Both the position numbers and the translations under genes were made by a program. The notes below the pieces were generated by a model. That model did not search any database, was not told the origin of the DNA, and saw only the letters and a list, made by a program, of their open reading frames with translations. 64,000 nucleotides of DNA from Drosophila miranda (lineage: Eukaryota > Arthropoda > Insecta > Diptera > Drosophilidae): assembly GCF_003369915.1 (NCBI RefSeq), contig NW_022881603.1, forward strand, positions 53,279,271 to 53,343,270, in the 5' to 3' direction. This document shows positions 1 through 11,211 of this stretch, piece by piece; position 1 is the first letter of the stretch; each line of letters begins with the position of its first letter.

Positions 1-99
1 GTGTCACCAGTCTCGTGTTCGCCAAAATTTCGAAATACACGCACAAATCTCACTTGCAAATGTTGTTGTCTTGGGCTTCTCCCGGACGAGCCCCCAATT
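1..99 (-). mobile_element. Leader and primer-binding site of a truncated gypsy-type LTR element
   Basis: This stretch is nearly identical to 50675-50773, the leader of the complete minus-strand LTR element, so it is the inner edge of a second copy running off the left end. On the minus strand the bases directly inside the LTR (complement of 80-96) read TGGGGGCTCGTCCGGGA. From memory this is the classic complement of the 3' end of tRNA-Pro, so it is the likely minus-strand primer site. No coding sequence is visible. Confidence 0.75.
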
Positions 100-361
100 T
101 GTAGTAGTTTAAGTTGCTTGATGGCAACGAGTAACATTTATTTGATAAGTATGTTGGACTTAAAATTATAACAGCTCCAAGTTTTACAAGTATGTTTGTG
201 ACTAATTATATGCGTGTACGTCTGATGCGTGGCTGAACTGACAACTGACTCATCTCTCTCTCTCTTGCTATCGGCTCTCTCAGAGCCGATTACTGCTCTA
301 TCCCGACGACACGACGAAAACACGACCGCTTCGTGTCTCTCTCTTTTCTTCGTTTCCTACA
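100..361 (-). repeat. LTR (5' LTR of the left-edge element)
   Basis: A 262-bp block with TGTAG...CTACA ends, repeated at 40171-40429 and 50774-51032 with a few substitutions and a small length change in a CT run. The tRNA-Pro-like primer site lies inside its left edge, so this is the 5' LTR of a minus-strand element. The flank on the right, after removal of the MITE, continues into family 1 sequence (tatattgaaa), so this LTR element inserted near the junction of two gag-only elements. Confidence 0.85.
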
Positions 362-363
362 TA

Positions 364-738
364 CAGTGGGTAACTTTAATATTCGGCTTTTTTTTTTTTC
401 AACTTCAAACGCAAATAAAATAAATTAAACTACAAAAAAATAAAAAAATTTTAATGAGGGAATAAAGCTTGAAGTTTTACCTTTTCAGAGAGGTATATAT
501 AATAATGATTTTATTTTAAACGAAGATAGAAAATATAATTAAACAAAAAAAGCCTCAAAATTATATTTTCTATCTTCATTTGAAATAAAATCATTATTAT
601 ATATATGTACCTCTCTGAAAAGGTAAAACTTCAAGCTTTATTCCCTCATTAAATTTTTTTTATTTTTTTGTAGTTTAATGCATTTTATTCGAGTTTGAAG
701 TTGAAAAAAAAAATGCCGAATATTAAAGTTACCCACTG
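364..738. mobile_element. Palindromic mariner-like MITE
   Basis: This 375-bp element is almost one perfect palindrome. The left half, starting CAGTGGGTAACTTTAATATT, is the reverse complement of the right half ending ...ACCCACTG, with a short unpaired centre near 535-565. It is flanked on both sides by TA (362-363 and 739-740), the target duplication of Tc1/mariner elements. There is no transposase. The arms of about 180 bp are much longer than a usual mariner TIR, so it is a foldback-type MITE moved in trans. Confidence 0.85.
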
Positions 739-835
739 TATATTGAAAAAAATATAATTTGGCTTGACAAAAACTCCACTCGCGTCGGTCGAAAAATGTA
801 TTACCAAATCCAACCAAAGCCAATCCAGCGCAGCT

Positions 836-3684
836 ATGCCACGCGGATCCACTGACAGAAGAGGACGACGACGACGAGGACCACACCGCGTCACAGCCAG
901 GGATCGCCCCAAATCAGCCATTTCCACTGCCAGCTCCGACAGCACCGCCGACGGCGAAGCCAGCGCCGACAGCGCAGCCACCGGCACCGTGGCAAACGCA
1001 GCGATACTGAGACGCCAATCCAACGACTCCGCCACCTGGTTGGAGGCACTTCCTAAAATTCCTGGACCGGCTCCAGCCACCATTACCGGGTATGTGAGGA
1101 CCACAAATGCCGACACCACCATCACGGCCACTCCGGCCACAAGCCCCATCCCCGACCTGCAGCCAAAGCACCGCAATGTCAAGCCAAGCCAAGCCAAGCG
1201 GTACCAAGCGCGCCAATAATTCCGCTTCCCACACTCCAACACACACAGACCCGTATCGATGCACCGTATGCCGATGCATCGTGTGGAGAGAGCCGGAAAC
1301 AGCAAGGAGCGAGAGAAGGCGCAAAGAGAGAGCGGGTAACGACCTCGTACCAGCGACAGTACGAGAGGGCACTCGAGCAGCCTCTGCACGAACAGCAGCC
1401 AACAAAAGATTCGTGTTCGAGTGCCCGTTCGGGAGCGAGTTCGAACTCGAACCACAGCCATGGCACAAACCCCGCTCGATCGGCCACAGCAGCGGTTCCA
1501 AATGCAATGCACACAGCCAATACCACAACCACAACCACAAATACAATGATGACATACATCAGCACACAAACAGCGACATCAAACACAAAAACGACAAACT
1601 ACGATTACGTCGGCAGCCAGACGATGCCTGTTAACAGCAATGTTAACAGGCGGACCCCACCCACCGACGCCGCCAGAGGAACATCAGCAGCAGCAAACAC
1701 ATCAACAACAACAACATCAGCCAACGGCAACAAACACAGCCAATACCGATGATATCCCATCCACCTCTGCTGCAGCGGCCCGTTCGCCACTGAAGCGCGT
1801 CCGCGCCGAGGTGGATGATGATGACGATGATGACAGTGATGTTATGGTTGTTGAGTTTGATGACGATGACGACGACAATTTGGATGCCAATCATGCATCG
1901 GCCAAACGACGACTCCGGGAAAGTAACCAACAGGCAAGCAAATCCCATATCCCCCAAATTCAAAACCATCCCCATCACCAACAATCAAACCAGCAACAAC
2001 ATCAGCGGACAATTACACAAAATGCCCCTGCCCCCGCCCTGCCTCAGCCCCTGCCCCTGCCACTGACAATGCTCCACTAGCTCTACCTCACTCACCTGCA
2101 AATGCAACTAATAGTTGCGGCACAGGAACCCACAGCAGCAGCGGCAGCGGCGGCGTTGGGCTGCTCCAGCTGCTCCCCCCCCCCACCACCCCATCATTCT
2201 GCCAGCTGTCCCCGACATTATGCCCATTCTGGACAAGCTGCAGAATGACCCTAGGGGGGGCAACAGTAGCTATCACACCAAGCTCATCACCCGCAATGGT
2301 ATCAGTATCCAGGCCCGCGACATGGCTACCAGGGATGCCATCATGGCAATCCTGGGCGATGGCGGCGGCAACGAGGCGATGACTAGCCACTACACACACC
2401 AGCACAAGAGTGACCGTGGGCTACGGATCGTCGTGCGAGATCTCCACCACTCCACAAGCACCCAACTAATAACAAATCAGATGGCCGAACTGGGCTATTC
2501 AGTTAAATTTATTAGAGCCATTAAAGCGAGATCCGATGGACAGCCACTCGACCAGTTCGAGTTGGAGATAGCCCCCAAGCCGGATGAAAGCCACCACGAT
2601 GTCCTCCAATTAACCCAGCTGGGCAACCTGTTGGTGATCGTTGAGAGGCAAGCCAAGCCGGTGGACCCAGCCCAGTGCCACAGATGTCAGGCTTTTGGGC
2701 ACACCCGCACCTACTGCAGGCGTTCATTCGTCTTGCCAGGGCGCCCACATCAGCGCCTACAAGGGATGTCCGGCATTCAAGGCAGCAAGGGGCCGCCTTC
2801 TGTCGCACCGAGTGGTCATGCAGGAGTTGCGTCGCAAGCGCAGCTCGCTTCTGCAGCCATTGCCAGAGCAGCAGCCACCAGCAAAAACAACACCAGCACA
2901 TCCAGGGCGCCGACACCAGCAGCAACAGCCAGCTCAAACGCCAGCCAATCCCTGGCGCGGACAGCAGCAGCAGGCAGCATGGACGTCACTCAATGTCTCC
3001 TCTCCTGGGCGACGAAGAGGACAACAACAACATCAGCAGAAGCAGAAGCAGCAGCAGCCAATACAGACAAAAAAACAGACGCCTGCTGCCTCTGGCCCAC
3101 GCACTGGGCGACGACGTCCAGAGCAGCCATTGAGCCGTTCCCAGGCACCACAGCAGCAGCAGCTACAGCAGCTGCAACAGCAGCCGCAGCGCGAACAACA
3201 ACAGCGACAGCAGCAGCAGCAGCTTGCCAATGCACGCTCCCGGCAGAAGATGCAGCCGAAACGCCAATCTTTCGAGGGATCCTGCAGCCAGGCACTGTTG
3301 GAGAATACGCAGAGGATGACGCGATTGGAAAAGAGGCTGGAAGTGATGATGTCACTACTCACCTCGCTCATCCAATCCCAGGTAGTGACGGCAACTCCAG
3401 CAGTTCCAGAAACATCGGAAAATCCACCAACAATGGCAGCAGCAACAGATGTTGCCCCAGCTCCAGCAGCCAGGCGGTGAAAGAAACCACCACGATCACA
3501 GCCACCACAAAAAACGTTAGGGCCAACGCCAGCCGCCATTCCAGAGACGGATCCTGAAATGGATGAAGAAAATGATGACGATGAGATGTGGACAGATGAC
3601 GACTCCATGGATGGAATTAAGGCCTACGCCCGCAACATGAGGTACCAGCTTGACAACCAGATATCCTGGAACGCTGTGTACTAA
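836..3684 (+). pseudogene. gag: Degraded Gag (ORF1) of family 1, copy 1
   Basis: The N-terminal part begins MPRGS at 836. It is basic and Ser/Ala-rich and loses frame near 1219. A following stretch has poly-Gln and Asp runs (DDDDDD near 1815-1880). The PRE_C2HC-like domain is at about 2400-2650 (RGLRIVVRDLHHSTSTQLI), followed by the first CCHC knuckle CHRCQAFGHTRTYC at 2677-2718. About 80 bp coding for the second and third knuckles, present in copies 2 and 3, is missing after 2732, which shifts frame. The Gln-rich tail then runs to a premature TGA at 3478. The acidic end with MWTDDDSMD and the natural stop at 3682 follow in the same frame. At least three breaks mean no intact Gag. Confidence 0.8.
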
Positions 3685-4038
3685 TTGGACACATCTCTGC
3701 CACTGCATTGGATTAAATGACAAATGCATATCACTCGCATGCCACAACAAAAATGAACAACGGACGCTGCCGCCATCAAAGCCATTAAATAAAAAATAAA
3801 ACATAAACGAATAAAAATGCTGCCATACACACTTGCAAAATCATACGGCCGGACAAATTCAAATCGAATGCAGTGCGTTGGTGATTGCTAGAATAGCCAA
3901 AAACAGACACACACACACAAACACCCATTACACTTGGGCGGCCGGACCTGTGCCGTTCGAGTTATGTGTGTCGTGTCAGCCCTCGTCCTTAGTTGGTGGC
4001 CGGATCCAGTGCCATGGCATTCAGAGTGCCCTATGGTC

Positions 4039-4100
4039 CTGGAAAAGGAAAAAATCCATCAGCCACACATACGATTAAAAAGGGCTCTCAAAATACTTAC
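4039..4100 (-). other. Antisense intron-like cassette (62 nt)
   Basis: On the minus strand this starts with donor GTAAGTATTTTGAG (complement of 4100 leftward) and ends with a pyrimidine tract and acceptor CCTTTTCCAG|GACC. The size is typical of a Drosophila short intron. The same cassette recurs at 4396-4456, 8117-8177, 32855-32915 and 33194-33254. Its use as an intron is inferred from splice-site consensus only. Confidence 0.5.
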
Positions 4101-4395
4101 CTCCAGCCATTCAGACACACACACACAAACATCCATTACACTTGGGCGGCCGGACCTGTGCCGTTCGAGTAGGTGTGTCATGTCCACCATTGCCCTCAAC
4201 TGGTTGCTGGAACCAGGTGCCGTGGCATTCAGAGTGCCATGTGTACCTGGAATGGAAATACACACACACACACACAAACATCCATTAAACTTGGACGGCC
4301 GGACCTGTGCCGTTCGAGTTATGTGTGTCGTGTCCGCCATCGTCCTTAGTTGGTGGCCGGATCCAGTGCCATGGCATTCAGAGTGCCCTATGGTC

Positions 4396-4456
4396 CTGGA
4401 AAAGGAAAAATCCATCAGCCACACATATAATTAAAAAGGGCTCTCAAAATACTTAC
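4396..4456 (-). other. Antisense intron-like cassette (61 nt)
   Basis: Second cassette in copy 1. The minus strand reads donor CGG|GTAAGTATTTTGAG to acceptor TTTCCTTTTCCAG|GACC. It lies 296 nt from the first cassette, so the antisense strand would hold an exon of about that length between them. Confidence 0.5.
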
Positions 4457-4827
4457 CGCCAGCCATTCAGACACACACACACAGACATCCATTATCCTTG
4501 GGCGGCCGGACCTGTGCCGTTCGAGTAGGTGTGTCGTTGACCGCCATTGCCCACAGCTGGTGGCCGGACCAGTGCCACTCGCTCTACATTAGGGCCACAA
4601 TTGCCGACGCACACACACACTCACATCCATTTCACTTTGGCGGCCGGACCCGTGTCGCCACAGTAATATGTGTGCCGTTTACTCCTGGCTTCCAGCTGGT
4701 GGCCGGACCAGTGCCACTGGTTCTCCAAGAGGGCAGCCACAGCCACAACGACGACGAGGTGCTAATTGCACCTACTTCTGACGACTTCGGATGACGCCAA
4801 TTTCGACGACCAGGGGGGACGACGGGG

Positions 4828-4884
4828 TCGGCCGGTATGCAACGCAATGTCTTTACAAGCATTGTGTTTTGCTATTCCGGCCGA
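4828..4884 (+). other. Conserved 3' UTR hairpin (family 1, copy 1)
   Basis: TCGGCCGG at 4828 pairs with CCGGCCGA ending at 4884. An inner stem pairs CGCAATG with CATTGTG (one wobble). The same fold appears at 11416-11472 and 33626-33682 and, with different sequence, in family 2 (13526-13576 and 17529-17579). This copy has a T-for-G change beside the outer stem (ctatTccgg). Confidence 0.6.
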
Positions 4885-6026
4885 TGCTCCGCTGTTTCTT
4901 GTCTTCCCTGTAATTATAGAAAAAGATATAGACATTATTTTAAATTATGTTTATTGTAATATTGTAAACGTAAATCAATTGTACCTGTTTTGTCTCGTCT
5001 TTGTTCCAGTGTAGTATCTCTTTTATTACCTGTTTTTCCGTCGTCTTCACTCCAGTCTACTACTTATCTGTATTGTTATTTCTGCAAGTGCTTGTCTCTT
5101 TTTATTTAGTGTATTTCCTCTTATTTTCCACGCAAAGCACCTGCATTGTTTACCTTTTCTCTTTATCTATTCCTCAATTGACTACGTGTTGCAACACTGC
5201 ACTTTCAGAATTTTCGATCTCATTTCTTTAACCCCTTCTTCCCCCCCTCCATTATTATTTTCGTAATTAGTGCGGTTCTCCGACACCCCACTACAAAATT
5301 ATTACAATCTGTGATAAATCTTCGGCGGCAACGGTGCTGACAATTGATTATCGGTTTCAAATCGACTTTCAAATCAGCACCAGTTGCCGCCACACCACCA
5401 CTACGGCCTAAATTGAACCAAAAATGCTAGTCTTCGCATAAAACAACTACGCCCCCTATAAACTGCCCGCCCACATGTACATGCTACATTCCTAGTCGTC
5501 TGCCCTCAGCAGGCGGCAAGGGTAGTAGAGGGGACTGAAGACCACATACCGCATGACAGCCAACAAAACATCAAGTTGACGAACTCACAGGGGATTGCAA
5601 ATCAAATTTTAAGTTAGGGAGAATTACAAAGAAGAGACAGCATACTTTTGAGCGTGGCCCCACTTCACTTTCTTGACTCACACTACACACACACACACAC
5701 TTGACACCAAATGGAAAGTCGTGTCGTGAACGTTGTGGAGTCGAGACTTGTCTGAGGTTTAGTCCCTCCGTCAAAGTGCCGAATATTTTGTCTCTCTCTT
5801 TTTCCCTTTCCCCCCCCCCCCCTGCTTGCAGCGGGCCTAGTCGAGGTTACAAGTGTAACCACAAACAAACATTACACAAACAAAAATGTACATAAATTAA
5901 ATTAAGACATATACTGCCCATTATTAATAAAGCAACGCGCTTGGTTGCTGGCGGCTCACACCCCCTCCAACCCTGTGGAGCACTGAGAGCCCTCAACCCA
6001 AAGCGGGTATATATTGAAAAAAAAAA
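4885..6026 (+). repeat. Distal 3' UTR of family 1, copy 1
   Basis: Non-coding. It holds an AT-rich part (4900-5270) and a block at about 5236-5342 that is absent from copy 3 and from the inverted copy at 12726. Next come a (CA)n tract at 5686-5700 and a C-run at 5812-5822. It ends with a conserved segment (AATAAA at 5927, then 'gagcactgagagccctcaaccc' and 'gggtatatattg') before the A-tail. No ORF is supported. Confidence 0.6.
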
Positions 6027-6100
6027 GCTTGACAAAAACTCCACTCGCGTCGGTCGAAAAATTTATTACCAAATCCAACCAAAGCCAATCCAGCGCAGCT

Positions 6101-7770
6101 ATGCCACGCGGATCCACTGCCAGAAGAGGACGGCGACGACGAGGACCACACGGCGTCACAGCCAGGGATCGCCCCAAATCAGCCATTTCCACTGCCAGCT
6201 CCGACAGCGCCGCCGACGGCGAAGCCAGCACCGACAGCGCAGCCACCGGCACCGTGGCAAACGCAGCGATACTGAGACGCCAATCCACCGACTCCGCCAC
6301 CTGGTTGGAGGCACTTCCTCCAATTCCTGGACCGGCTCCAGCCACCATTACCGGGTATGTGTGACCCGCGATGGCGGCGGCAACGAGGCGATGACTGGCC
6401 ACTACACACACCAGCACAAGAGTGACCGTGGGCTACGGATCGTCGTGCGAGATCTCCACCACTCCACAAGCACCCAACTAATAACAAATCAGATGGCCGA
6501 ACTGGGCTATTCAGTTAAATTTATTAGAGCCATTAAAGCGAGATTCGATGGACAGCCACTCGACCAGTTCGAGTTGGAGATAGCCCCCAAGCCGGATGAA
6601 AGCCACCACGATGTCCTCCAATTAACCCAGCTGGGCAACCAGTTGGTGATCGTTGAGAGGCAGGCCAAGCCGGTGGACCCAGCCCAGTGCAACAGATGTC
6701 AGGCTTTTGGGCACACCCGCACCTACTGCAGGCGTTCATTCGTCTGTATGAAGAGTGCGGGTGCCCACACGTCAACGGCATGTGCCAAGCCAAGGGCAGA
6801 CGCCCCTAAATGCGCCAATTGCCAGGGCGCCCACATCAGCGCCTACAAGGGATGTCCGGCATTCAAGGCAGCAAGGGGCCGCCTTCTGTCGCACCGAGTG
6901 GCCATGCAGGAGTTGCGTCGCAAGCGCAGCTCGCTTCTGCAGCCATTGCCAGAGCAGCAGCCACCAGCAAAAACAACACCAGCACATCCAGGGCGCCGAC
7001 AGCAGCAGCAACAGCCAGCTCAAACGCCAGCCAATCCCTGGCGCGGACAGCAGCAGCAGGCAGCATGGACGCCACTCAATGTCTCCTCTCCTGGGCGACG
7101 AAGAGGACAACAACAACATCAGCAGAAGCAGAAGCAGCAGCAGCCAATACAGACAAAAAAACAGACGCCTGCTGCCTCTGGCCCACGCACTGGGCGACGA
7201 CGTCCAGAGCAGCCATTGAGCCGTTCCCAGGCACAACAGCAGCAGCTACAGCAGCTGCAACAGCAGCCACAGCGCGAACAACAACAACAGCGACAGCAGC
7301 AGCAGCAGCTTGCCAACAACCGCTCCCGGCAGAAGATGCAGCCGAAACGCCAATCTTTCGAGGGATCCTGCAGCCAGGCACTGTTGGAGAATACGCAGAG
7401 GATGACGCGATTGGAAAAGAGGCTGGAAGTGATGATGTCACTACTCACCTCGCTCATCCAATCCCAGGCAGTGACGGCAACTCCAGCAGTTCCAGAAACA
7501 TCGAAAAATCCACCAACAATGGCAGCAGCAACAGTGGTTGCCCCAGCTCCAGCAGCCAGGCGGTCAAAGAAACCACCACGATCACAGCCACCACAAAAAA
7601 CGTTAGGGCCAACGCCAGCCGCCATTCCAGAGACGGATCCTGAAATGGATGAAGAAAATGATGACGATGAGATGTGGACAGATGACGACTCCATGGATGA
7701 CATTAGGGCCTACGCCCGCAACATGAGGTACCAGCTTGACAACCAGATATCCTGGAACGCTGTGTACTAA
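6101..7770 (+). pseudogene. gag: Internally deleted Gag of family 1, copy 2
   Basis: The start MPRGS at 6101 is in a different frame from the C-terminal part because of the internal deletion near 6365. From about 6370 to the stop at 7768 one frame stays open and shows the family's best-preserved Gag. It has the PRE_C2HC-like region (about 6430-6660), three knuckles (CNRCQAFGHTRTYC at 6690, then a cluster starting CMKSAGAH where the second knuckle Cys is changed to Ser, then CANCQGAHISAYKGC), a Gln-rich tail, and the acidic terminus with MWTDDDSMDD. Lost N-terminal domains and a damaged second knuckle make function unlikely. Confidence 0.75.
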
Positions 7771-8116
7771 TTGGACACAACTCTGCCACTGCATTGGATT
7801 AAATGACAAATGCATATCACTCGCATGCCACAACAAAAATGAACAACGGACGCTGCCGCCATCAAAGCTAATTAAATAAAACATAAACGAATAAAAATGC
7901 TGCCATACACACTTGCAAAATCATACGGCCGGACAAATTCAAATCGAATGCAGTGCGTTTGATTGCTAGAATAGCCAAAAACAGACACACACACACAAAC
8001 ACCCATTACACTTGGGCGGCCGGACCTGTGCCGTTCGAGTTATGTGTGTCGTGTCCGCCATCGTCCTTAGTTGGTGGTCGGATCCAGTGCCATGGCATTC
8101 AGAGTGCCCTATGGTC

Positions 8117-8177
8117 CTGGAAAAGGAAAAATCCATCAGCCACACATATGATTAAAAAGGGCTCTCAAAATACTTAC
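8117..8177 (-). other. Antisense intron-like cassette (61 nt)
   Basis: Same donor (GTAAGTATTTTGAG) and acceptor (CCTTTTCCAG) as in copy 1, in the 3' UTR of copy 2 upstream of the LINE insertion. Confidence 0.45.
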
Positions 8178-8369
8178 CGCCAGCCATTCAGACACCCACA
8201 CACAAACATCCATTACACTTGGGCGGCCGGACCTGTGCCGTTCGAGTAGGTGTGTCATGTCCGCCATTGCCCTCAACTGGTTGCTGGAACCAGGTGCCGT
8301 GGCATTCAGAGTGCCATGTGTACCTGGAATGGAAATACACACACACACACAAACACCCATTACACTTGG

Positions 8370-11211
8370 AGGACGGAACAACGTCGTAGTCGGAGGCGAC
8401 TTCAACGCCTGGGCCCTGGAATGGGGGTCCTCCCTTACAAACGCCAGAGGCCGCACGGTGTTGGAGGCTTTTGCCTCTCTGGTCGTCGTCCTTCTGAACG
8501 AAGGGTCCCAACAAATTTTCAGCAGGGCAGGTGTAGGGTCGATCATCGATCTCACCTATGCCAGCAGCACGCTAGCCCGGCACGCCCGATGGAGGATCAG
8601 CGACGTATATACTGCCAGCGACCACGAGGCCATACTATGCACCCTGGGCACCCTGGGCACCCTTGCCCGATCGAGGGTACCCCGTTCCGGCATAGGAAGG
8701 CGTACCGCCAGGACACGCTGAGGGCCCAAGCCTTCGCAAGCGCCCTTGAGAGCTACTCTGCAAACGATGCAGACGGAGCCAACGATATGGCGACCAAATT
8801 GGCGGACGCACTTGAAGGCGCCTGCGACCAGAGCATGCTACCGAGAGGGACGTTCCGAAAGAACAAGGATCCAGTTTTATGGTGGAGCGAAGCGATTGCG
8901 GTTCTCCGTAGAACCTGCCACCGGGCCAGAAGGCTGCTCCAGCGAGCCAGAGGCACACCGCGCTTGGCCCGATGCAGCGAGACCTACAAAGCGGCGAGGA
9001 AGGATCTGAAGACCGCCATAAGGAACAGCAAGAGGGAATGCTTCCTTAAGCTGTGTGATGCCGCCGAAGAGGACCCCTGGGGAGGCGCGTACAGGATGGG
9101 GGTGAAGAGGCTGAACGCGGGCAGTAAAGCTCCAACAGATCCAGAGGCACTGGAGGGTATAGTCAGGGCACTGTTTCCTCGAGGACGGCAGATCCCTAGC
9201 TCCCTGCGGTTCGAGCATAGCCCGAGCGACATCTGCGAGGTTACGGAAGCCGAGGTGTTGCAGGCAGGCAGAAACCTGATACCTAGGAAGGCTCCGGGTC
9301 CGGATGCGATCCCCAACAGCGCGTTGAAGCTGGCACTTCTTCTACTCCCGAGGGAAGTTGAGGGCCTTTTCAACAAATGCCTCCAGGATGGGACGTTCCC
9401 CGAGAGGTGGAAAAGGCAACGGCTGCTACTATTAACCAAGCCGGGCAAGCCGCCAGGGGTGGCCTCTTCCTACAGGCCTTCTGAAGCCTCTGCCTTCTGG
9501 ACTCCATGGGAAAAGTCTTCGAAAGGGTGATCGGTGCGAGGCTGAGCGCAGCCATCGAAGCAGCAGGCGGTCTCTCCCAGAACCAATACGGGTTCAGGAA
9601 AGGGATGTCGACGCTGGACGCCATCTTGAGGGTCGTACAAACGGCGGAGGAAGCCATTGCTGGGACTAGGTGGAGAGGCGGAACCAAGTCATATTGTCTG
9701 GTGGTGACACTGGACATAAGGAACGCCTTTAACTCGGCCGACTGGACCCGGACGCTGGAGGCACTTCAACATCCCGGGCTACCTACTGAATATAGCGCGC
9801 AGCTATTTCAGCAATAGGGTGCTGACAATGGACACATGTCAGTGCTCTAGGGCATACGAAGTCTCAGCCGGAGTCCCGCAGGGCTCCATTTTGGGACCTC
9901 TGCTCTGGAACGCCATGTACGACGGGGTCCTACGCCTCCCGATGCCAGCCAACACTAACCTGGTGGGTTTCGCTGACGACGTCGCAATAGTGGCGGTAGC
10001 GAAGGAACTTGGCGCAGTGGAGGAGCTTGCCAACGTCGCCATACAAGCCGTCGAGGCGTGGCTAGCCGCCGCGGGGCTGGAACTAGCGGCCCAAAAAACG
10101 GAGGCGGTCCTGATATCCAGCCGTAAAGTGGTCGAGACCGCCAGAGTGCAGGTTGGTGGGACCGCGATCGAATCGCAGAGGTCCATCAATTACCTTGGAG
10201 TCCTCATTGACACGCGCCTGTCCTTCAAAGAGCATCCATCTGGAATACGTCCACACGAAGGCCGGTGGGACCGCGGGAGCGCTATCCAGGATGCTGCTAA
10301 ACACCAGAGGGCCAAAGCAGGCAAAGAGGAAACTGCTGACGAGCGTCGTGACGTCGCAGATGCTCTACGCCGCACCGGTGTGGGCAGAAGCCGCGAAGGT
10401 GAGGAGCTACATGCGAGGAGTGGAGGCAACGTACAGACTGTGCGCCATTAGGATCGCGTGCTCGTTGCGGACCATCTCAGACAAAGCCGCGTTAGTCATT
10501 GCCAGGCAAGTTCCGCTCAGGGAGCTGATAAGGGAGAGGAAGGAGATCCATGATGCCATGACGGACAGTGCAGCCGAGGTACGCTCCAAAGCAGAAATTA
10601 AGGACGCCGCCAGAAGGACCAGCATAGACAGATGGCAGACTCGATGGGACCACTCACCCAAAGGCCGATGGACCCCCACCCTCATCCCAAGCATAGCATG
10701 CTGGGTTGAAAGGAAGCACGGCCAGGTGGATTTCTACCTTACCCAGGCACTGAGCGGACATGGCTGCTTCCGCGGCTACCTCAAGCGCTTCGGCCACGAG
10801 ACAGAGGACTGGTGCCCCGAGTGTGGCATAGGCATAGAGGAGGACGCTCGCCACGTCCTCTTCGACTGCCACAGGTTTGACCTCGAGCGTCAGACATTGG
10901 AAACAGCAGCAGGGTCTAGGGTCAGCACCGATACTCTGGTGCCGCTGATGCTGGCAGACCCGAAGGTGTGGGAAGCGGCCGCGGAGTTCGCCTCTAGCGT
11001 GATGCGCTTAGGTCCTTGGAGAGAAGGCGGAAGGAGCAGACGGAGTAGGTGTCCACGCCACTGCAAAGCAATGCTATGCGGCAGTACCGCAGTCCGCGGG
11101 GCCCCTAGTCCCAACATACTCTTGTCCGTTAAATTAAGTTAAATATAAATTGTATAGTATATATTATGGAGCAAATAAATAAGTATATGAATATAAAAAA
11201 AAAAAAAAAAA
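8370..11211 (+). mobile_element. 5'-truncated R1-type LINE inserted in family 1
   Basis: This is a 2.84-kb non-LTR element in the same orientation as its host. It starts abruptly inside an endonuclease domain and ends with AATAAA (11173-11178) and a 17-bp A-run (11195-11211). Its protein order (endonuclease end, reverse transcriptase, C-terminal Cys-His motif) and the VGGDFNAW and SDHEAI motifs fit the R1/LOA group. It is inserted between two CA-rich modules. Confidence 0.8.
8376..11142 (+). pseudogene. ORF2 of R1-type LINE (endonuclease-RT), frameshifted
   Basis: The endonuclease C-terminal half is at 8376-8650 (VGGDFNAWALEWGS, IIDLTYASS, SDHEAI). A frameshift near 8710 leads to the linker and RT N-terminal part (KAPGPDAIPNSALKL near 9290; FPERWK near 9398). 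Another shift near 9490 precedes RT motifs LSQNQYGFRKGMST and LDIRNAFNSADW. A further shift near 9815 precedes GVPQGSILGPLLWN and the catalytic FADD (about 9970). The last shift, near 10150-10250, leads to the C-terminal domain with a CPEC...HVLFDC zinc-like motif (about 10815-10868). At least four frameshifts mean it is inactive, although the motifs remain recognisable. Confidence 0.8.

Larger units (their letters stand above)
3930..4770 (+). repeat. Modular 3' UTR repeats of family 1, copy 1
   Basis: About ten degenerate modules are each centred on GGCCGGACC(T/A)GTGCC followed by a (CA)n tract and 'catccatt(a)cacttgg'. Module cores start near 3939, 4001, 4146, 4295, 4354, 4502, 4561, 4641 and 4701. 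The modules alternate between a GGACCTGTGCCGTTCGAGT type and a GGATCCAGTGCCATGGC type. Small reading frames through them are shadows of the repeats. Confidence 0.75.
741..6026 (+). mobile_element. Gag-only non-LTR element, family 1, copy 1 (HeT-A/TART-like)
   Basis: This copy has a gag region (about 836-3684) and a 3' UTR of about 2.3 kb, and ends in an A-run at 6017-6026 just before the next copy starts. No endonuclease or reverse transcriptase lies between gag and the 3' end. The Gag carries the PRE_C2HC-plus-zinc-knuckle arrangement of jockey-clade ORF1 proteins. A gag-only layout, very long 3' UTR and head-to-tail joining resemble the Drosophila telomeric element HeT-A. Whether this family is telomeric or just a related heterochromatic element cannot be told from sequence alone. 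Confidence 0.7.

Noticed and set aside
2990-3355. Alternative-frame poly-Ala ORFs in gag
   Set aside because: Frame shadows of (CAG)n; no conserved start, and stops move between copies.
3033-3608. Cys/Ser-rich and Ala-rich minus-strand ORFs opposite gag (also 7119-7703 and 31853-32350)
   Set aside because: They are complements of CAG/CAA Gln runs in gag and break wherever gag changes.
3933-4434. ORFs repeating GGRTCAVRV in the family 1 3' UTR as a secreted repeat protein
   Set aside because: Frames break at CA-tract length changes in each copy; the modules are better explained as non-coding 3' UTR.
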